Assembly (NCBI GenBank): GCA_002305725.1
Contig: DBQM01000030.1
Location: 1,480 to 34,517, forward strand
DNA length: 33,038 nt
Direction of reading: 5' to 3'
From: Ruminococcus sp. UBA1394
GTDB lineage: Bacteria > Bacillota > Clostridia > Oscillospirales > Ruminococcaceae
Under the pieces are notes generated by a model, which saw nothing but the letters and a program-made list of their open reading frames with translations, ran no database searches and was not told the origin of the DNA. Below are positions 1 through 7,354 of the stretch, piece after piece. Each line of letters opens with the position of its first letter. Positions within the stretch are counted from its first letter, which is position 1. The position numbers were made by a program, and so were the translations under genes.

Positions 1-94
1 GACATACGCCAGTATGCCTGCGAGCTTTTTATGCAATCTGTCGAAAAAATTGACTGCGCATCTGCACGACAATAATTGTGCGATATTGCCTTAA
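1..94. repeat. Right part of a short TTAA-ended inverted-repeat (MITE-like) element
   Basis: The first 94 bases match the right half of the complete 180-bp element at 23726-23905 with only a few differences. The right end, read inwards on the minus strand, is TTAAGGCAATATCGCACAAT and agrees at 18 of 20 positions with the left end of the complete copy. The left half lies outside the window. No transposase is present, so if it is mobile it must be moved in trans. It ends 19 bp before the -35 of the pilin promoter. Confidence 0.75.
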
Positions 95-112
95 AAAATT
101 TGCTGGAAACTA

Positions 113-141
113 TTGATATCAAATCAAAAAAATGTTAAAAT
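113..141 (+). promoter_or_regulatory. Sigma-A type promoter of the pilin gene
   Basis: TTGATA (113-118), 17-bp spacer, TAAAAT (136-141), with TG one base before the -10 (extended -10). The start codon follows at 176 with GAGAGGG as ribosome binding site. It lies immediately after the repeat end at 94. Confidence 0.55.
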
Positions 142-175
142 ATAACTGGAAATTTATAAAAAGAGAGGGCATACT

Positions 176-670
176 ATGAAAAAAAGGCTGAAGGGATTCA
201 CGCTTGTTGAATTGATTGTTGTTATCGCAATCATAGGAATTCTGGCGACAATTCTTGTACCGACTCTTTTCGGCAAAGTAAAGGACGCTCGTCAGGCAAC
301 AGCAAATGCAAACGCAAAGGAAATTTTCGATACACTGAATTACAACACCATTGACTTTGAACTTACAGGTAATCCAATGCCAAGTACTCCGTTTGCTTTA
401 AGTGACGCTAACATTGATGGTGATAAAGGAGACTGCATAAACCTTAATGAATGGTTGAATTCAGATCGGAATTTTTCTGATTCACAGCGTGCATCTATGA
501 ATCTTACGGTCGGAGGATATGTTGATATATTCTATGACAAGGGTGTACCGGTAGCAGTTGCATGGTCAAAGGACAAAGGTGCAGATGCAATAATCGGAAG
601 ATTTCCTGAGCAGCCATCAATTGATGACAATGTCGACTGGGAAAACTGGGATCAAAAATGGAATCCATGA
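176..670 (+). CDS. Type IV pilin-like prepilin protein
   Basis: A 164-residue protein with a class III signal: a short basic leader (MKKRLKG), then FTLVELIVVIAIIGILA, the prepilin peptidase and N-methylation site (G|F, with Glu at mature position 5) followed by the hydrophobic pilin alpha-helix. The remaining 125 residues are polar, acidic and low in cysteine, which fits a small globular pilin or pseudopilin head. No pilus assembly ATPase, prepilin peptidase or other pilin is nearby, so the machinery must be encoded elsewhere. The next gene is a cellulase lipoprotein. In R. albus the cellulose-binding protein CbpC belongs to the Pil-protein family (established knowledge), so a role in fibre adhesion is possible but inferred. 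The head has no recognised binding motif. A minor pilin or competence pseudopilin is the alternative. Confidence 0.85.
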   Translation: MKKRLKGFTLVELIVVIAIIGILATILVPTLFGKVKDARQATANANAKEIFDTLNYNTIDFELTGNPMPSTPFALSDANIDGDKGDCINLNEWLNSDRNFSDSQRASMNLTVGGYVDIFYDKGVPVAVAWSKDKGADAIIGRFPEQPSIDDNVDWENWDQKWNP

Positions 671-708
671 GTCAACAAATAACCGCATATCATAACAGAC
701 AATTAAAA

Positions 709-770
709 CCACCCATTAATGCACTTTTTGTTGTCCGTCTCACCGGACCAGCGCATAAACGGGTGGCTTT
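709..770 (+). terminator. Long stem-loop downstream of the pilin gene, possible terminator
   Basis: CCACCC (709-714) pairs with GGGTGG (761-766), inside it ATGC (719-722) with GCAT (753-756), and at the tip GTCCG (733-737) with CGGAC (744-748). The two internal loops are 4x4 (715-718 with 757-760) and asymmetric, 10x4 (723-732 with 749-752). CTTTTA follows. It ends 8 bp before the promoter of the GH5 gene, so a terminator is the simplest reading. The T-run is short. Confidence 0.45.
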
Positions 771-777
771 TACGTTA

Positions 778-807
778 TTGACAAACCGCATTAACCGGGG
801 ATATAAT
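778..807 (+). promoter_or_regulatory. Consensus sigma-A promoter of the GH5 gene
   Basis: TTGACA (778-783), 18-bp spacer, TATAAT (802-807); both hexamers match the consensus exactly. The predicted leader is about 40 nt and holds a GC-rich hairpin (CCGCCG 822-827 with CGGCGG 834-839) whose right arm touches the purine-rich ribosome binding site GGAGGAACGGAG. Confidence 0.75.
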
Positions 808-856
808 GTTTTTATAAAAACCCGCCGTAAAACCGGCGGAGGAACGGAGAAGAAAT

Positions 857-2011
857 ATGAAACTGAAAAAACTGACTGCTTTACTCTCTGCGGCGGAATT
901 AACGCTCTGCCTGTTCACAGCCTGCGGAGAAAACAAGGGCGAAATGCGTGATATCACCTCATCTGAGCTTGTGTCGGAAATGACTCTCGGCTGGAATCTG
1001 GGCGATACACTTGATGTCTGCGCCGCTGACCGTGACGGCGACGGTAAAATCAACGAAGCCCCAAAGGACGGCGAAGAGGTTGACGAAACTCTGTGGGGCA
1101 ATCCCAAGGCGACAAAAAAGCTGTTTGAGAAGATAAAGGAGGACGGCTTCAATTCCGTGCGCATACCTGTTACATGGCGTGACCACATCGGAGACGCCCC
1201 CGGCTACAAAATCAGCGAAGACTGGATGGACAGAGTTGAGGAAGTGGTTAACTACGCCCTCGGCCTTGATATGTATGTTATTATAAATGTACACCATGAC
1301 GGCGGCGGTGACCCGGATTTCGGCGCATGGATAAGAAATGCATCATACGATTATGACAATGTAATGGTGAAATACAAGGCGGTCTGGACTCAGATTGCAG
1401 AACGCTTTGAGGACTATTCCGACAAGCTGATTTTTGAGTCCATGAACGAAGTCGGCTTTGACGATTTAAGAAGTCCGGAAAATTATAACGTGCTGAACAA
1501 AATGAACCAGGAATTTGTTGACCTTATCAGAAGCAGCGGCGGAAACAATCTCAAACGCCACCTGCTTATCGCCGGATACTATACCGACATCACCATGACC
1601 TGCAGTACCCTTTTCAAAATGCCGGACGACCCCGAAAACCGCTGTATCCTTTCTCTTCACTACTACACTCCGTGGCAGTTCTGCACGACCACACAGCAGC
1701 ATAACTGGGGCAGCAACAGCGAAATTGCGGAGATGAAACGGCTTGTGGGTGAAATGACTTCAAAATTCACCGATAACGGAGTGCCCGTCATTATCGGCGA
1801 ATACGGCTCTGCAAGGGGCAACGACGAGGCAAGCAGAGTATTTTTCAGCGAACTGTTTGTAAAGCTTTGCCATGAAAGCGGCATTCCGGCATTTTTATGG
1901 GACAACGGCAGCGGGCTTGACCGCAGTACTCTTGAATGGCAGAACCCCGGACTTGTAACTGCTCTGAACAGGGCAGTAAGCGGAAAGGATTACGAACCGG
2001 TCAAAGAATAA
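857..2011 (+). CDS. GH5 family endoglucanase-type lipoprotein
   Basis: A 384-residue glycoside hydrolase of family 5, expected to hydrolyse beta-1,4-glucan or a related hemicellulose outside the cell. The N-terminus is a lipoprotein signal: MKLKK, a hydrophobic stretch, then LFTAC with Cys23 as the lipidated residue, so the enzyme should be membrane-anchored. GH5 motifs run in order: LGWNLGDTLD (44-53), WGNP (80-83), SVRIPVTWRDH (100-110), VIINVHHDGG (141-150), the acid/base Glu198 in FESMNEVG, LHYYTPW (267-273), the nucleophile Glu315 in IIGEYGS, and AFLWDNGS (345-352). There is no carbohydrate-binding module or dockerin. Between the first strand and WGNP lies an inserted Asp-rich loop (D58-R-D60-G-D62-G-K) resembling an EF-hand or dockerin calcium loop. 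The subfamily, and so the exact substrate, cannot be settled by eye. Confidence 0.93.
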   Translation: MKLKKLTALLSAAELTLCLFTACGENKGEMRDITSSELVSEMTLGWNLGDTLDVCAADRDGDGKINEAPKDGEEVDETLWGNPKATKKLFEKIKEDGFNSVRIPVTWRDHIGDAPGYKISEDWMDRVEEVVNYALGLDMYVIINVHHDGGGDPDFGAWIRNASYDYDNVMVKYKAVWTQIAERFEDYSDKLIFESMNEVGFDDLRSPENYNVLNKMNQEFVDLIRSSGGNNLKRHLLIAGYYTDITMTCSTLFKMPDDPENRCILSLHYYTPWQFCTTTQQHNWGSNSEIAEMKRLVGEMTSKFTDNGVPVIIGEYGSARGNDEASRVFFSELFVKLCHESGIPAFLWDNGSGLDRSTLEWQNPGLVTALNRAVSGKDYEPVKE

Positions 2012-2071
2012 TCCAAATGTGCATTTTCAATAAAATTCACATATAAAATACACGAATTTATGTCGAATTTC

Positions 2072-2100
2072 TTGACTAAACACTTTATTTGTTATATAAT
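2072..2100 (+). promoter_or_regulatory. Sigma-A promoter of ppk
   Basis: TTGACT (2072-2077), 17-bp spacer, TATAAT (2095-2100). The ribosome binding site CGGAGG lies just before the start at 2182, giving a leader of about 75 nt. The stretch 2012-2071 holds only a weak A/T-rich stem (TGTGcATTTT with AAAATtCACA, 2018-2041), not a convincing terminator. Confidence 0.7.
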
Positions 2101-2181
2101 GTATATAGACAAACTTTCAGACACCCCAGAACTTACAAATAAAAAATCTGTCCGACAATACGATATAAACGGAGGAAAAAA

Positions 2182-4350
2182 ATGCCTGAATACAACATTT
2201 ACGAAAACCGGGAATTATCATGGCTGAAATTTAATGAAAGAGTTCTTGAAGAAGCACAGGACCCGTCAGTACCGCTCCTTGAAAGGCTGAATTTCGCAGG
2301 AATTTTCCAGAGTAATCTTGATGAATTTTTTATGGTAAGAGTCGGCTCACTTTATGACCAGATGCTGATCAAGCCAAAGAAAAAGGACAACAAGTCCGGC
2401 ATGACCGCAAAGGAGCAGCTTGACGCTATCTTCTACAAGGTCAACGAGCTTGAGCCTATGAAGGATATTGCCTATAAAAATATCATGCTTGAGCTGATGG
2501 AGTACGGCGTTGAGCAGATAAATTTCCGTTCGGCGACAATCGAGGAACAGCAGTATTTGCAGGAATATTTCAAAAAGGAGATAAAACCGCTTGTATTCCC
2601 GCTGATAATCGACAAGAAAAATCCGTTCCCGTTTCTGAAAAACAAGGAGATTTACTGCGCAGTACAGTTACAGTCAAAATCCAGCGTAAAGCTTGGAATT
2701 ATTCCGGCAAGCGGACAGTTCAGCAGAGTTATCCGTCTGTCCGGCGGAAACAGGTTTATTCTTGCCGAAGACCTTATTCTGCACTTTGCACCGGCTATTT
2801 TCAAAAACTACAAGGTTATTGACAAGACACTTTTCCGTATCACAAGAAATGCAGATATAACCGTTGAGGAGGGACTCTATGACCAGGACTTCGATTTCAG
2901 AGAGGCAATGGAGGAGCTCTGCAAAAAGCGCAAAAAGCTCCACCCTGTAAGAATGCAGCTTTCTGAAACTTTCAGTCACCCTGCGCTCCAGTTCCTCTGC
3001 AAAAAGCTTGATCTGGACGAGAATCACATTTTCTATCTGAAAACCCCTCTTGACCTCTCCTTTGTGGGAACCATAAGGGATATGCTTGATGAACCAAAGC
3101 TTAAATTTGACAAGCTTCTGCCGCAGAAATCTTCAAGCATTGCGGAAAATATGTCCATTATCCCTCAGATAAAGCGGCATGATATTCTTTTAAGCTATCC
3201 TTACGAATCAATCAAGCCTTTCATTCAGCTGCTTAACGAGGCGGCAAACGACCCGAAAGTAACCGAAATAAAAATCACCCTTTACAGACTTGCAAAAAAC
3301 AGTCAGATTATAGAGGCGCTTTGCGATGCGGCTGAAAACGGCAAGGACGTTACAGTACTGGTCGAACTGAGAGCAAGGTTTGACGAGGAAAACAATATCG
3401 GCTGGTCAAGGCGGCTCCAGGACGCCGGCTGTACTATCATGTACGGTCCGAGAGAGCTTAAAGTACACTCAAAGCTGCTGCTTATTACCCGTAAGATATC
3501 CGGCAGAACGGAGTATATCACACAGGTAGGCACAGGCAACTACAACGAAAAGACTTCCACTCTCTACACCGACCTTTCGCTTATGACAGCCAACCAGGAA
3601 ATCGGCGCAGATGCACAGTCGCTTTTTGACGCACTTTCTGAAAACCGTCTTGTTGAAAATTGTGAGCATCTGCTTATAGCACCGCTTTGTCTGAAAAACC
3701 GTGTGCTTGAAATGATTGACGATGAAATTGAGCACGCACAGAACGGCGAGCCTGCATATATCGGAGTCAAGATAAATTCCCTCTGCGACAAGGTAATCAT
3801 GGACAGGCTTGTGGAGGCGTCAAAAGCCGGCGTTAAAATTGACATGGTAATAAGAGGAATAAGCAGTCTTATTGCCGGAATTGACGGAGAAACTGACAAT
3901 ATCAGCATAAGAAGTATTGTCGGAAGATATCTTGAACACAGCCGTATTTACATTTTCGGTACAAAGGAACGCAGTAAAATCTACATAAGTTCTGCGGACT
4001 TCATGACCAGAAATACTGTAAGGCGTGTGGAGGTCGCAGCGCCGATTTATAATGAGCGTATCAAACAGCGTGTATGGGGAATGTTTGAAACTCTGCTTTC
4101 AGACAATGTCAAGGCAAGAAAGCAGCTGCCGGACGGCACTTATGTAAGAGCACATAACGAAGAACCGCCGCTGGACGCTCAGAGACTGTTCTTTGAAGAA
4201 GCGTATAAAAAAGCCGAAAAGAAATCTGCGGCAAAGGAAAAAGCCAAAGCCAGAAAAGAATCAAAGGCGAAGAGTACTGAAAAAGCGGTGAAAGCGGCAG
4301 TTAAAAAGAAAAAAGCAGCTAAAAAACCGGATACAAAAAACGATAAATAA
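2182..4350 (+). CDS. ppk: Polyphosphate kinase with lysine-rich C-terminal tail
   Basis: PPK1 reversibly transfers the gamma-phosphate of ATP onto inorganic polyphosphate. The 722-residue protein starts with the N-terminal helical domain (NRELSWLKFNERVLEEA, 9-25) and SNLDEFFMVRVGSL (44-57). The two phospholipase D-like domains follow: YRLAKNS (368-374, phosphate/Mg-binding Arg369), KVHSKLL with His429 as the expected phosphohistidine, GTGNYNEKT (450-458), and the second conserved His586 in YLEHSRIY. Residues after about 674 do not belong to the family: roughly 48 residues made almost only of Lys, Ala and Glu/Ser, like a histone H1 tail. Typical PPK1 proteins end near where this tail begins. 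It is monocistronic, with a promoter upstream and a strong hairpin directly after the stop. No exopolyphosphatase gene is adjacent. Confidence 0.96.
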   Translation: MPEYNIYENRELSWLKFNERVLEEAQDPSVPLLERLNFAGIFQSNLDEFFMVRVGSLYDQMLIKPKKKDNKSGMTAKEQLDAIFYKVNELEPMKDIAYKNIMLELMEYGVEQINFRSATIEEQQYLQEYFKKEIKPLVFPLIIDKKNPFPFLKNKEIYCAVQLQSKSSVKLGIIPASGQFSRVIRLSGGNRFILAEDLILHFAPAIFKNYKVIDKTLFRITRNADITVEEGLYDQDFDFREAMEELCKKRKKLHPVRMQLSETFSHPALQFLCKKLDLDENHIFYLKTPLDLSFVGTIRDMLDEPKLKFDKLLPQKSSSIAENMSIIPQIKRHDILLSYPYESIKPFIQLLNEAANDPKVTEIKITLYRLAKNSQIIEALCDAAENGKDVTVLVELRARFDEENNIGWSRRLQDAGCTIMYGPRELKVHSKLLLITRKISGRTEYITQVGTGNYNEKTSTLYTDLSLMTANQEIGADAQSLFDALSENRLVENCEHLLIAPLCLKNRVLEMIDDEIEHAQNGEPAYIGVKINSLCDKVIMDRLVEASKAGVKIDMVIRGISSLIAGIDGETDNISIRSIVGRYLEHSRIYIFGTKERSKIYISSADFMTRNTVRRVEVAAPIYNERIKQRVWGMFETLLSDNVKARKQLPDGTYVRAHNEEPPLDAQRLFFEEAYKKAEKKSAAKEKAKARKESKAKSTEKAVKAAVKKKKAAKKPDTKNDK

Positions 4351-4356
4351 AACTAA

Positions 4357-4386
4357 AAGGTGACGTTCTGTAAAGAACGTCACCTT
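4357..4386. terminator. Bidirectional terminator between ppk and the MFS gene
   Basis: A perfect 12-bp stem, AAGGTGACGTTC (4357-4368) with GAACGTCACCTT (4375-4386), and a 6-nt loop. It sits between two convergent genes, with A-rich sequence on the left and TTAATTATT on the right, so it can stop transcription from both sides. Confidence 0.85.
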
Positions 4387-4391
4387 AATTA

Positions 4392-5588
4392 TTATGAATA
4401 CATCTTACATTTCTTCTTAAATCCAAAGGTAAGTATTCCAAAAGGAACAAGGAAAAGCACAGATGCGACCGGAAGTATCCATATGCTCAGTCCGTAACCA
4501 ATTTGCTCGGAAATAACGCCGAAAAGTGCATTGAAACCGATATCGAAAAATGTCGAAAGACCGGTTATCAGTCCCACAGCCTTGCCTCTTGATTCCGGCG
4601 GATAATAAAGCTGTATCAGATACACAAACATAGGCCACATAATAGAATTTCCCAGTCCGGCAGCTGCGAGAATATACATACCATTTTTTTTCATGGCAAC
4701 GCCTGTTATGTAGAGCACAGAGTACAAAACAGAAAATCCGAAAAGACTTTTCTTTGGTCCCAGCTTGTTTACCAGTACCGCAAAAACAAGACGTCCGATA
4801 GTCATGAAAGCATAGAAAAGACCGGTAAAGAATGACGCCTTTGAAAGCGGAAAGCCGAGATATTCCGACGCATAGGTGGGCAGCCAGTTCTGAAGACCAT
4901 GCTCCGGAATGTAGTAAAATCCGCACATCAGTATCAGCCAGATAAACGCCGGATTTTTAACAACGCTCATATATGTAGTAGGCTTTGCGGTTTCCCCGTC
5001 TTTCTTCACGTCAGGTATCTTCACCGCAAGGATAAGAAACAGCGCAATAACACCGACTGCAAACATAATAATGTTGATAACCTGCCATGAGCGGAATCCG
5101 TCAGCAAATTTTGCGGCAACGTTCTGTCCGCCGCTTATGCCTACGCCCTGGGTGAAATTGAAAATATTCATCATGAATCCCGGTGACATGAAAAGTATCG
5201 GCGTTATGAGATTAACGCTTGTGGAAAGCAGCGTTGACGCTCCCATTGAGAATATCATTCCGCAGAGCAGTAGCTTGTAGCTTTTGGTGAAAAAGTAAAG
5301 GAGCAGTGCCGACATCCACAGCAGCAGCGTCCCCAGCATAACATATTTCTTTTTAAATGTATCAAGCAGCTTGCCGCCCACAAAAAGAAATATGAGGTTT
5401 CCGGCATAGCTTACTGAAATTATCATTGATACCTTTGCCGCAGAGAGTTCAAAAGTGTCCTTGAAAATCGGCGCAAAAACGCCTCTGAGAGAATCGCTCA
5501 TTCCCAGTACTATCATCAGTACATTGCACAGGACTGCCGCAATTATCTGATTTCTTCTGACTGACTTGTCAGTTATTTTGTCTTCCAT
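4392..5588 (-). CDS. MFS transporter
   Basis: A 398-residue major facilitator superfamily permease with about twelve hydrophobic helices in two halves. The loop after helix 2 reads GGKLLDTFKKKYVMLG, a version of the MFS signature G-x-L-x-D-x-x-x-[RK], and a related NKLGPKKSLFG loop appears in the second half. The N-terminus (GMSDSLRGVFAPIFKDTF) resembles sugar or organic-anion MFS proteins, but no substrate can be assigned. It is the last gene of a three-gene minus-strand operon, starting 23 bp after the NYN/PIN gene, with AGGGGAT as ribosome binding site. Transcription ends at the hairpin at 4357-4386. Confidence 0.88.
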   Translation of the reverse strand: MEDKITDKSVRRNQIIAAVLCNVLMIVLGMSDSLRGVFAPIFKDTFELSAAKVSMIISVSYAGNLIFLFVGGKLLDTFKKKYVMLGTLLLWMSALLLYFFTKSYKLLLCGMIFSMGASTLLSTSVNLITPILFMSPGFMMNIFNFTQGVGISGGQNVAAKFADGFRSWQVINIIMFAVGVIALFLILAVKIPDVKKDGETAKPTTYMSVVKNPAFIWLILMCGFYYIPEHGLQNWLPTYASEYLGFPLSKASFFTGLFYAFMTIGRLVFAVLVNKLGPKKSLFGFSVLYSVLYITGVAMKKNGMYILAAAGLGNSIMWPMFVYLIQLYYPPESRGKAVGLITGLSTFFDIGFNALFGVISEQIGYGLSIWILPVASVLFLVPFGILTFGFKKKCKMYS

Positions 5589-5611
5589 ACATTATCCCCT
5601 TACATGATTTG

Positions 5612-6436
5612 TTATGCCGTTCTTTTCAGATTTATGTATTCTGATTTCAGCAGATTATATATCTCAGAACCCTTTTTCTGACCGAACCTTGCAACCAGCT
5701 CCTTGTGAAAGCTGTTTTTATCCTTTGTTTTCTGCAATGCGGCATTGACCTTTACTATATCATCAGACGAGCATTTTTTCAGTATTGAGCAAAGCTTCTG
5801 ATAGTTTCCGTCGAATTTTTTCAGTTCCATGAATGAGGACTTGAGGGCGGAATATATCGCTTCTCCCCTCTCCTGCTTGAAACGTGCCACAAGCTCTGTG
5901 TGAAACTCCTGCTTGTCTGCCGTCCCCAGCAGTACTGCGCTTATATTTATGATATCACATGAGGAAAAGTCCGGCAGAAGTGCGCAGAGGGAGTTGTAAA
6001 GACTGTCCGACTTGCGTGAGCTGTCCGATTTGACGATTTTAACCTTTGCAGGCTTTTCTCTGGTCACAAAGGTTGCGGCAATAGAGGTCTGACGCACAAC
6101 GTCAACGCCGTCCGCAAAAAGATAGTTGTCGTAGAAAGATGTGTCGGCGTCAAAGCCCTTGTCGTTGCTTATGATGTAGATGTTCTGTGAAGTACCCTTT
6201 CCAAGCAGATATCCGGCAAACATCGTCAGCTGAAAATCAAGGGCATTTTTTCCGGCAGAAACTGAAAAATACTTTATCTCCGCTTTGGATTCAACCAGTT
6301 TTTTGTGTACCTCAAAGGAAAGACTTCCGGCGTTTGTAGTGTAGAAAACGTAAACGCTGTCGTCCTTTCCAAGCTTTTCAACGCCTCTGAAACCGTCGGC
6401 ATTGACATTTTCGTAGTCAACAAGATATATAGACAT
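5612..6436 (-). CDS. NYN/PIN-domain putative ribonuclease with two tandem C-terminal domains
   Basis: A 274-residue soluble protein. Residues 1-125 form a PIN-like (NYN/limkain type) fold: LVDYENVN (5-12) with Asp7, NALDFQL (64-70) with Asp67, and ISNDKGFDAD (89-98) with Asp92, spaced as the acidic metal-binding cluster of these nucleases. RNA cleavage is therefore likely, although the target is unknown. After a Lys/Ser linker, a domain of about 60 residues occurs twice (about 144-205 and 210-271). Both copies carry the core FH-x-ELVARF-x-Q-x-x-G-x-x-IY-x-x-LKS, about half identical, so they arose by internal duplication. The first codon lies 6 bp beyond the stop of the upstream TVP38 gene and its AAGGAG site lies inside that gene's last codons, pointing to coupled translation. 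It is not paired with a small antitoxin, so a VapC-type toxin is unlikely. Confidence 0.8.
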   Translation of the reverse strand: MSIYLVDYENVNADGFRGVEKLGKDDSVYVFYTTNAGSLSFEVHKKLVESKAEIKYFSVSAGKNALDFQLTMFAGYLLGKGTSQNIYIISNDKGFDADTSFYDNYLFADGVDVVRQTSIAATFVTREKPAKVKIVKSDSSRKSDSLYNSLCALLPDFSSCDIINISAVLLGTADKQEFHTELVARFKQERGEAIYSALKSSFMELKKFDGNYQKLCSILKKCSSDDIVKVNAALQKTKDKNSFHKELVARFGQKKGSEIYNLLKSEYINLKRTA

Positions 6437-6442
6437 TGTTTA

Positions 6443-7150
6443 TTATTTATCTCCTTTTTCCATACTCTTTTTCTGTCTGCTGTTAGTTATATAGTTGCTT
6501 AAAAATATGCCTGCGATTCCCACAACAGCTGTTGCAAGGAAGATTATCACAGTAATTATCGGCTTTCCTTCTCCGAGAGTTGCCCCCATAAATGCGGAAG
6601 ATGTTACCGACGGTATTCTGGCAAGCGTTGCAATAGTGTAAAACCTGTACCTATTTATATCTGTAAGGGATGTCATATAGGAAATGACGTCTTTTGGTGT
6701 ACCGGGAATCATAAGTATGATAAATACAATAAGCTCCAGCTTTTTTTCGTCATGGAGGAATTTGAACTTTTTAAACTTTTCCTCTGAAACAAATGCATTG
6801 ACAAGCGGTCTGCCAAACTTTTTCACGAGATTATATATGATAACAGTCGCAAAAAATATTCCAATCTCGCAAAGCACAAGTCCCCAGAATGCCCCGAAAA
6901 GCACTCCCCCGATTATTTCAACAGGTCCTCCCGGAATAAATGCAAGAACAATATGCGTCACTTCCATAAGGACGTAAAGGACAGGCGCAAATATCCCGAA
7001 GCTTTCAACCTTCTGCTGAATTATTATTCTTCCTTCGTCTGTTGCAAGCAGCTTTATAAATGGCAGCAATACAAATACAGTCAGCGCAATACAAAGCAGT
7101 ATCATAAATACAACAAAAGAAATTTTCAGTATCTTTTTCTTTTTTGTCAT
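6443..7150 (-). CDS. TVP38/TMEM64 (DedA-like, SNARE-associated) membrane protein
   Basis: A 235-residue integral membrane protein. I start it at ATG 7150 (MTKKKKILK), which has GAAGGA in front and lies after the promoter; the longer reading would begin upstream of the promoter. After a basic N-terminus and the first transmembrane helix comes the family core: an ALxPGxP-like turn (FIPGGPVEIIGG), LFGAFWGLVLCEIG with its Gly/Ala packing, and the second re-entrant motif LMIPGTPKDVISYM, followed by two C-terminal helices. Related proteins are linked to lipid scrambling and membrane homeostasis, but no substrate is seen here. First gene of the operon with the NYN/PIN protein and the MFS transporter. 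Confidence 0.85.
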   Translation of the reverse strand: MTKKKKILKISFVVFMILLCIALTVFVLLPFIKLLATDEGRIIIQQKVESFGIFAPVLYVLMEVTHIVLAFIPGGPVEIIGGVLFGAFWGLVLCEIGIFFATVIIYNLVKKFGRPLVNAFVSEEKFKKFKFLHDEKKLELIVFIILMIPGTPKDVISYMTSLTDINRYRFYTIATLARIPSVTSSAFMGATLGEGKPIITVIIFLATAVVGIAGIFLSNYITNSRQKKSMEKGDK

Positions 7151-7196
7151 TTTGCTGTTCCTTCTTTTTTTGTCATCTTTGTTATTCCTAACAACT

Positions 7197-7224
7197 ATTA
7201 TAACATTTTTTTTGAAATTTGCAA
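7197..7224 (-). promoter_or_regulatory. Promoter of the TVP38-NYN-MFS operon
   Basis: On the minus strand: TTGCAA (7219-7224), 16-bp spacer, TATAAT (7197-7202), about 45 bp before the start at 7150. Confidence 0.6.
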
Positions 7225-7245
7225 GATTTATTTTGCCCCAAACAC

Positions 7246-7274
7246 TTGTAACTTTTAAAAAATGGTGATATAAT
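7246..7274 (+). promoter_or_regulatory. Promoter of the membrane protein gene at 7355
   Basis: TTGTAA (7246-7251), 17-bp spacer, TATAAT (7269-7274), with TG one base upstream (extended -10). It is divergent from the minus-strand promoter 20 bp away. Confidence 0.65.
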
Positions 7275-7354
7275 ATGTAATGTCTAAGCAAAAACAAAAA
7301 GATACTGAAACAAATCAGTTAATGCTTTGATATGAACACTGAAAGGGGAAATTA

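Noticed and set aside
658..951. 97-codon frame between the pilin and GH5 genes
   Set aside because: It overlaps the pilin stop, a hairpin, the GH5 promoter and the GH5 signal peptide in another frame, and its composition is not protein-like.
7151..7297. 49-residue N-terminal extension of the TVP38 protein
   Set aside because: It would start upstream of the promoter at 7197-7224 and has no ribosome site; the family begins at the basic segment after 7150.
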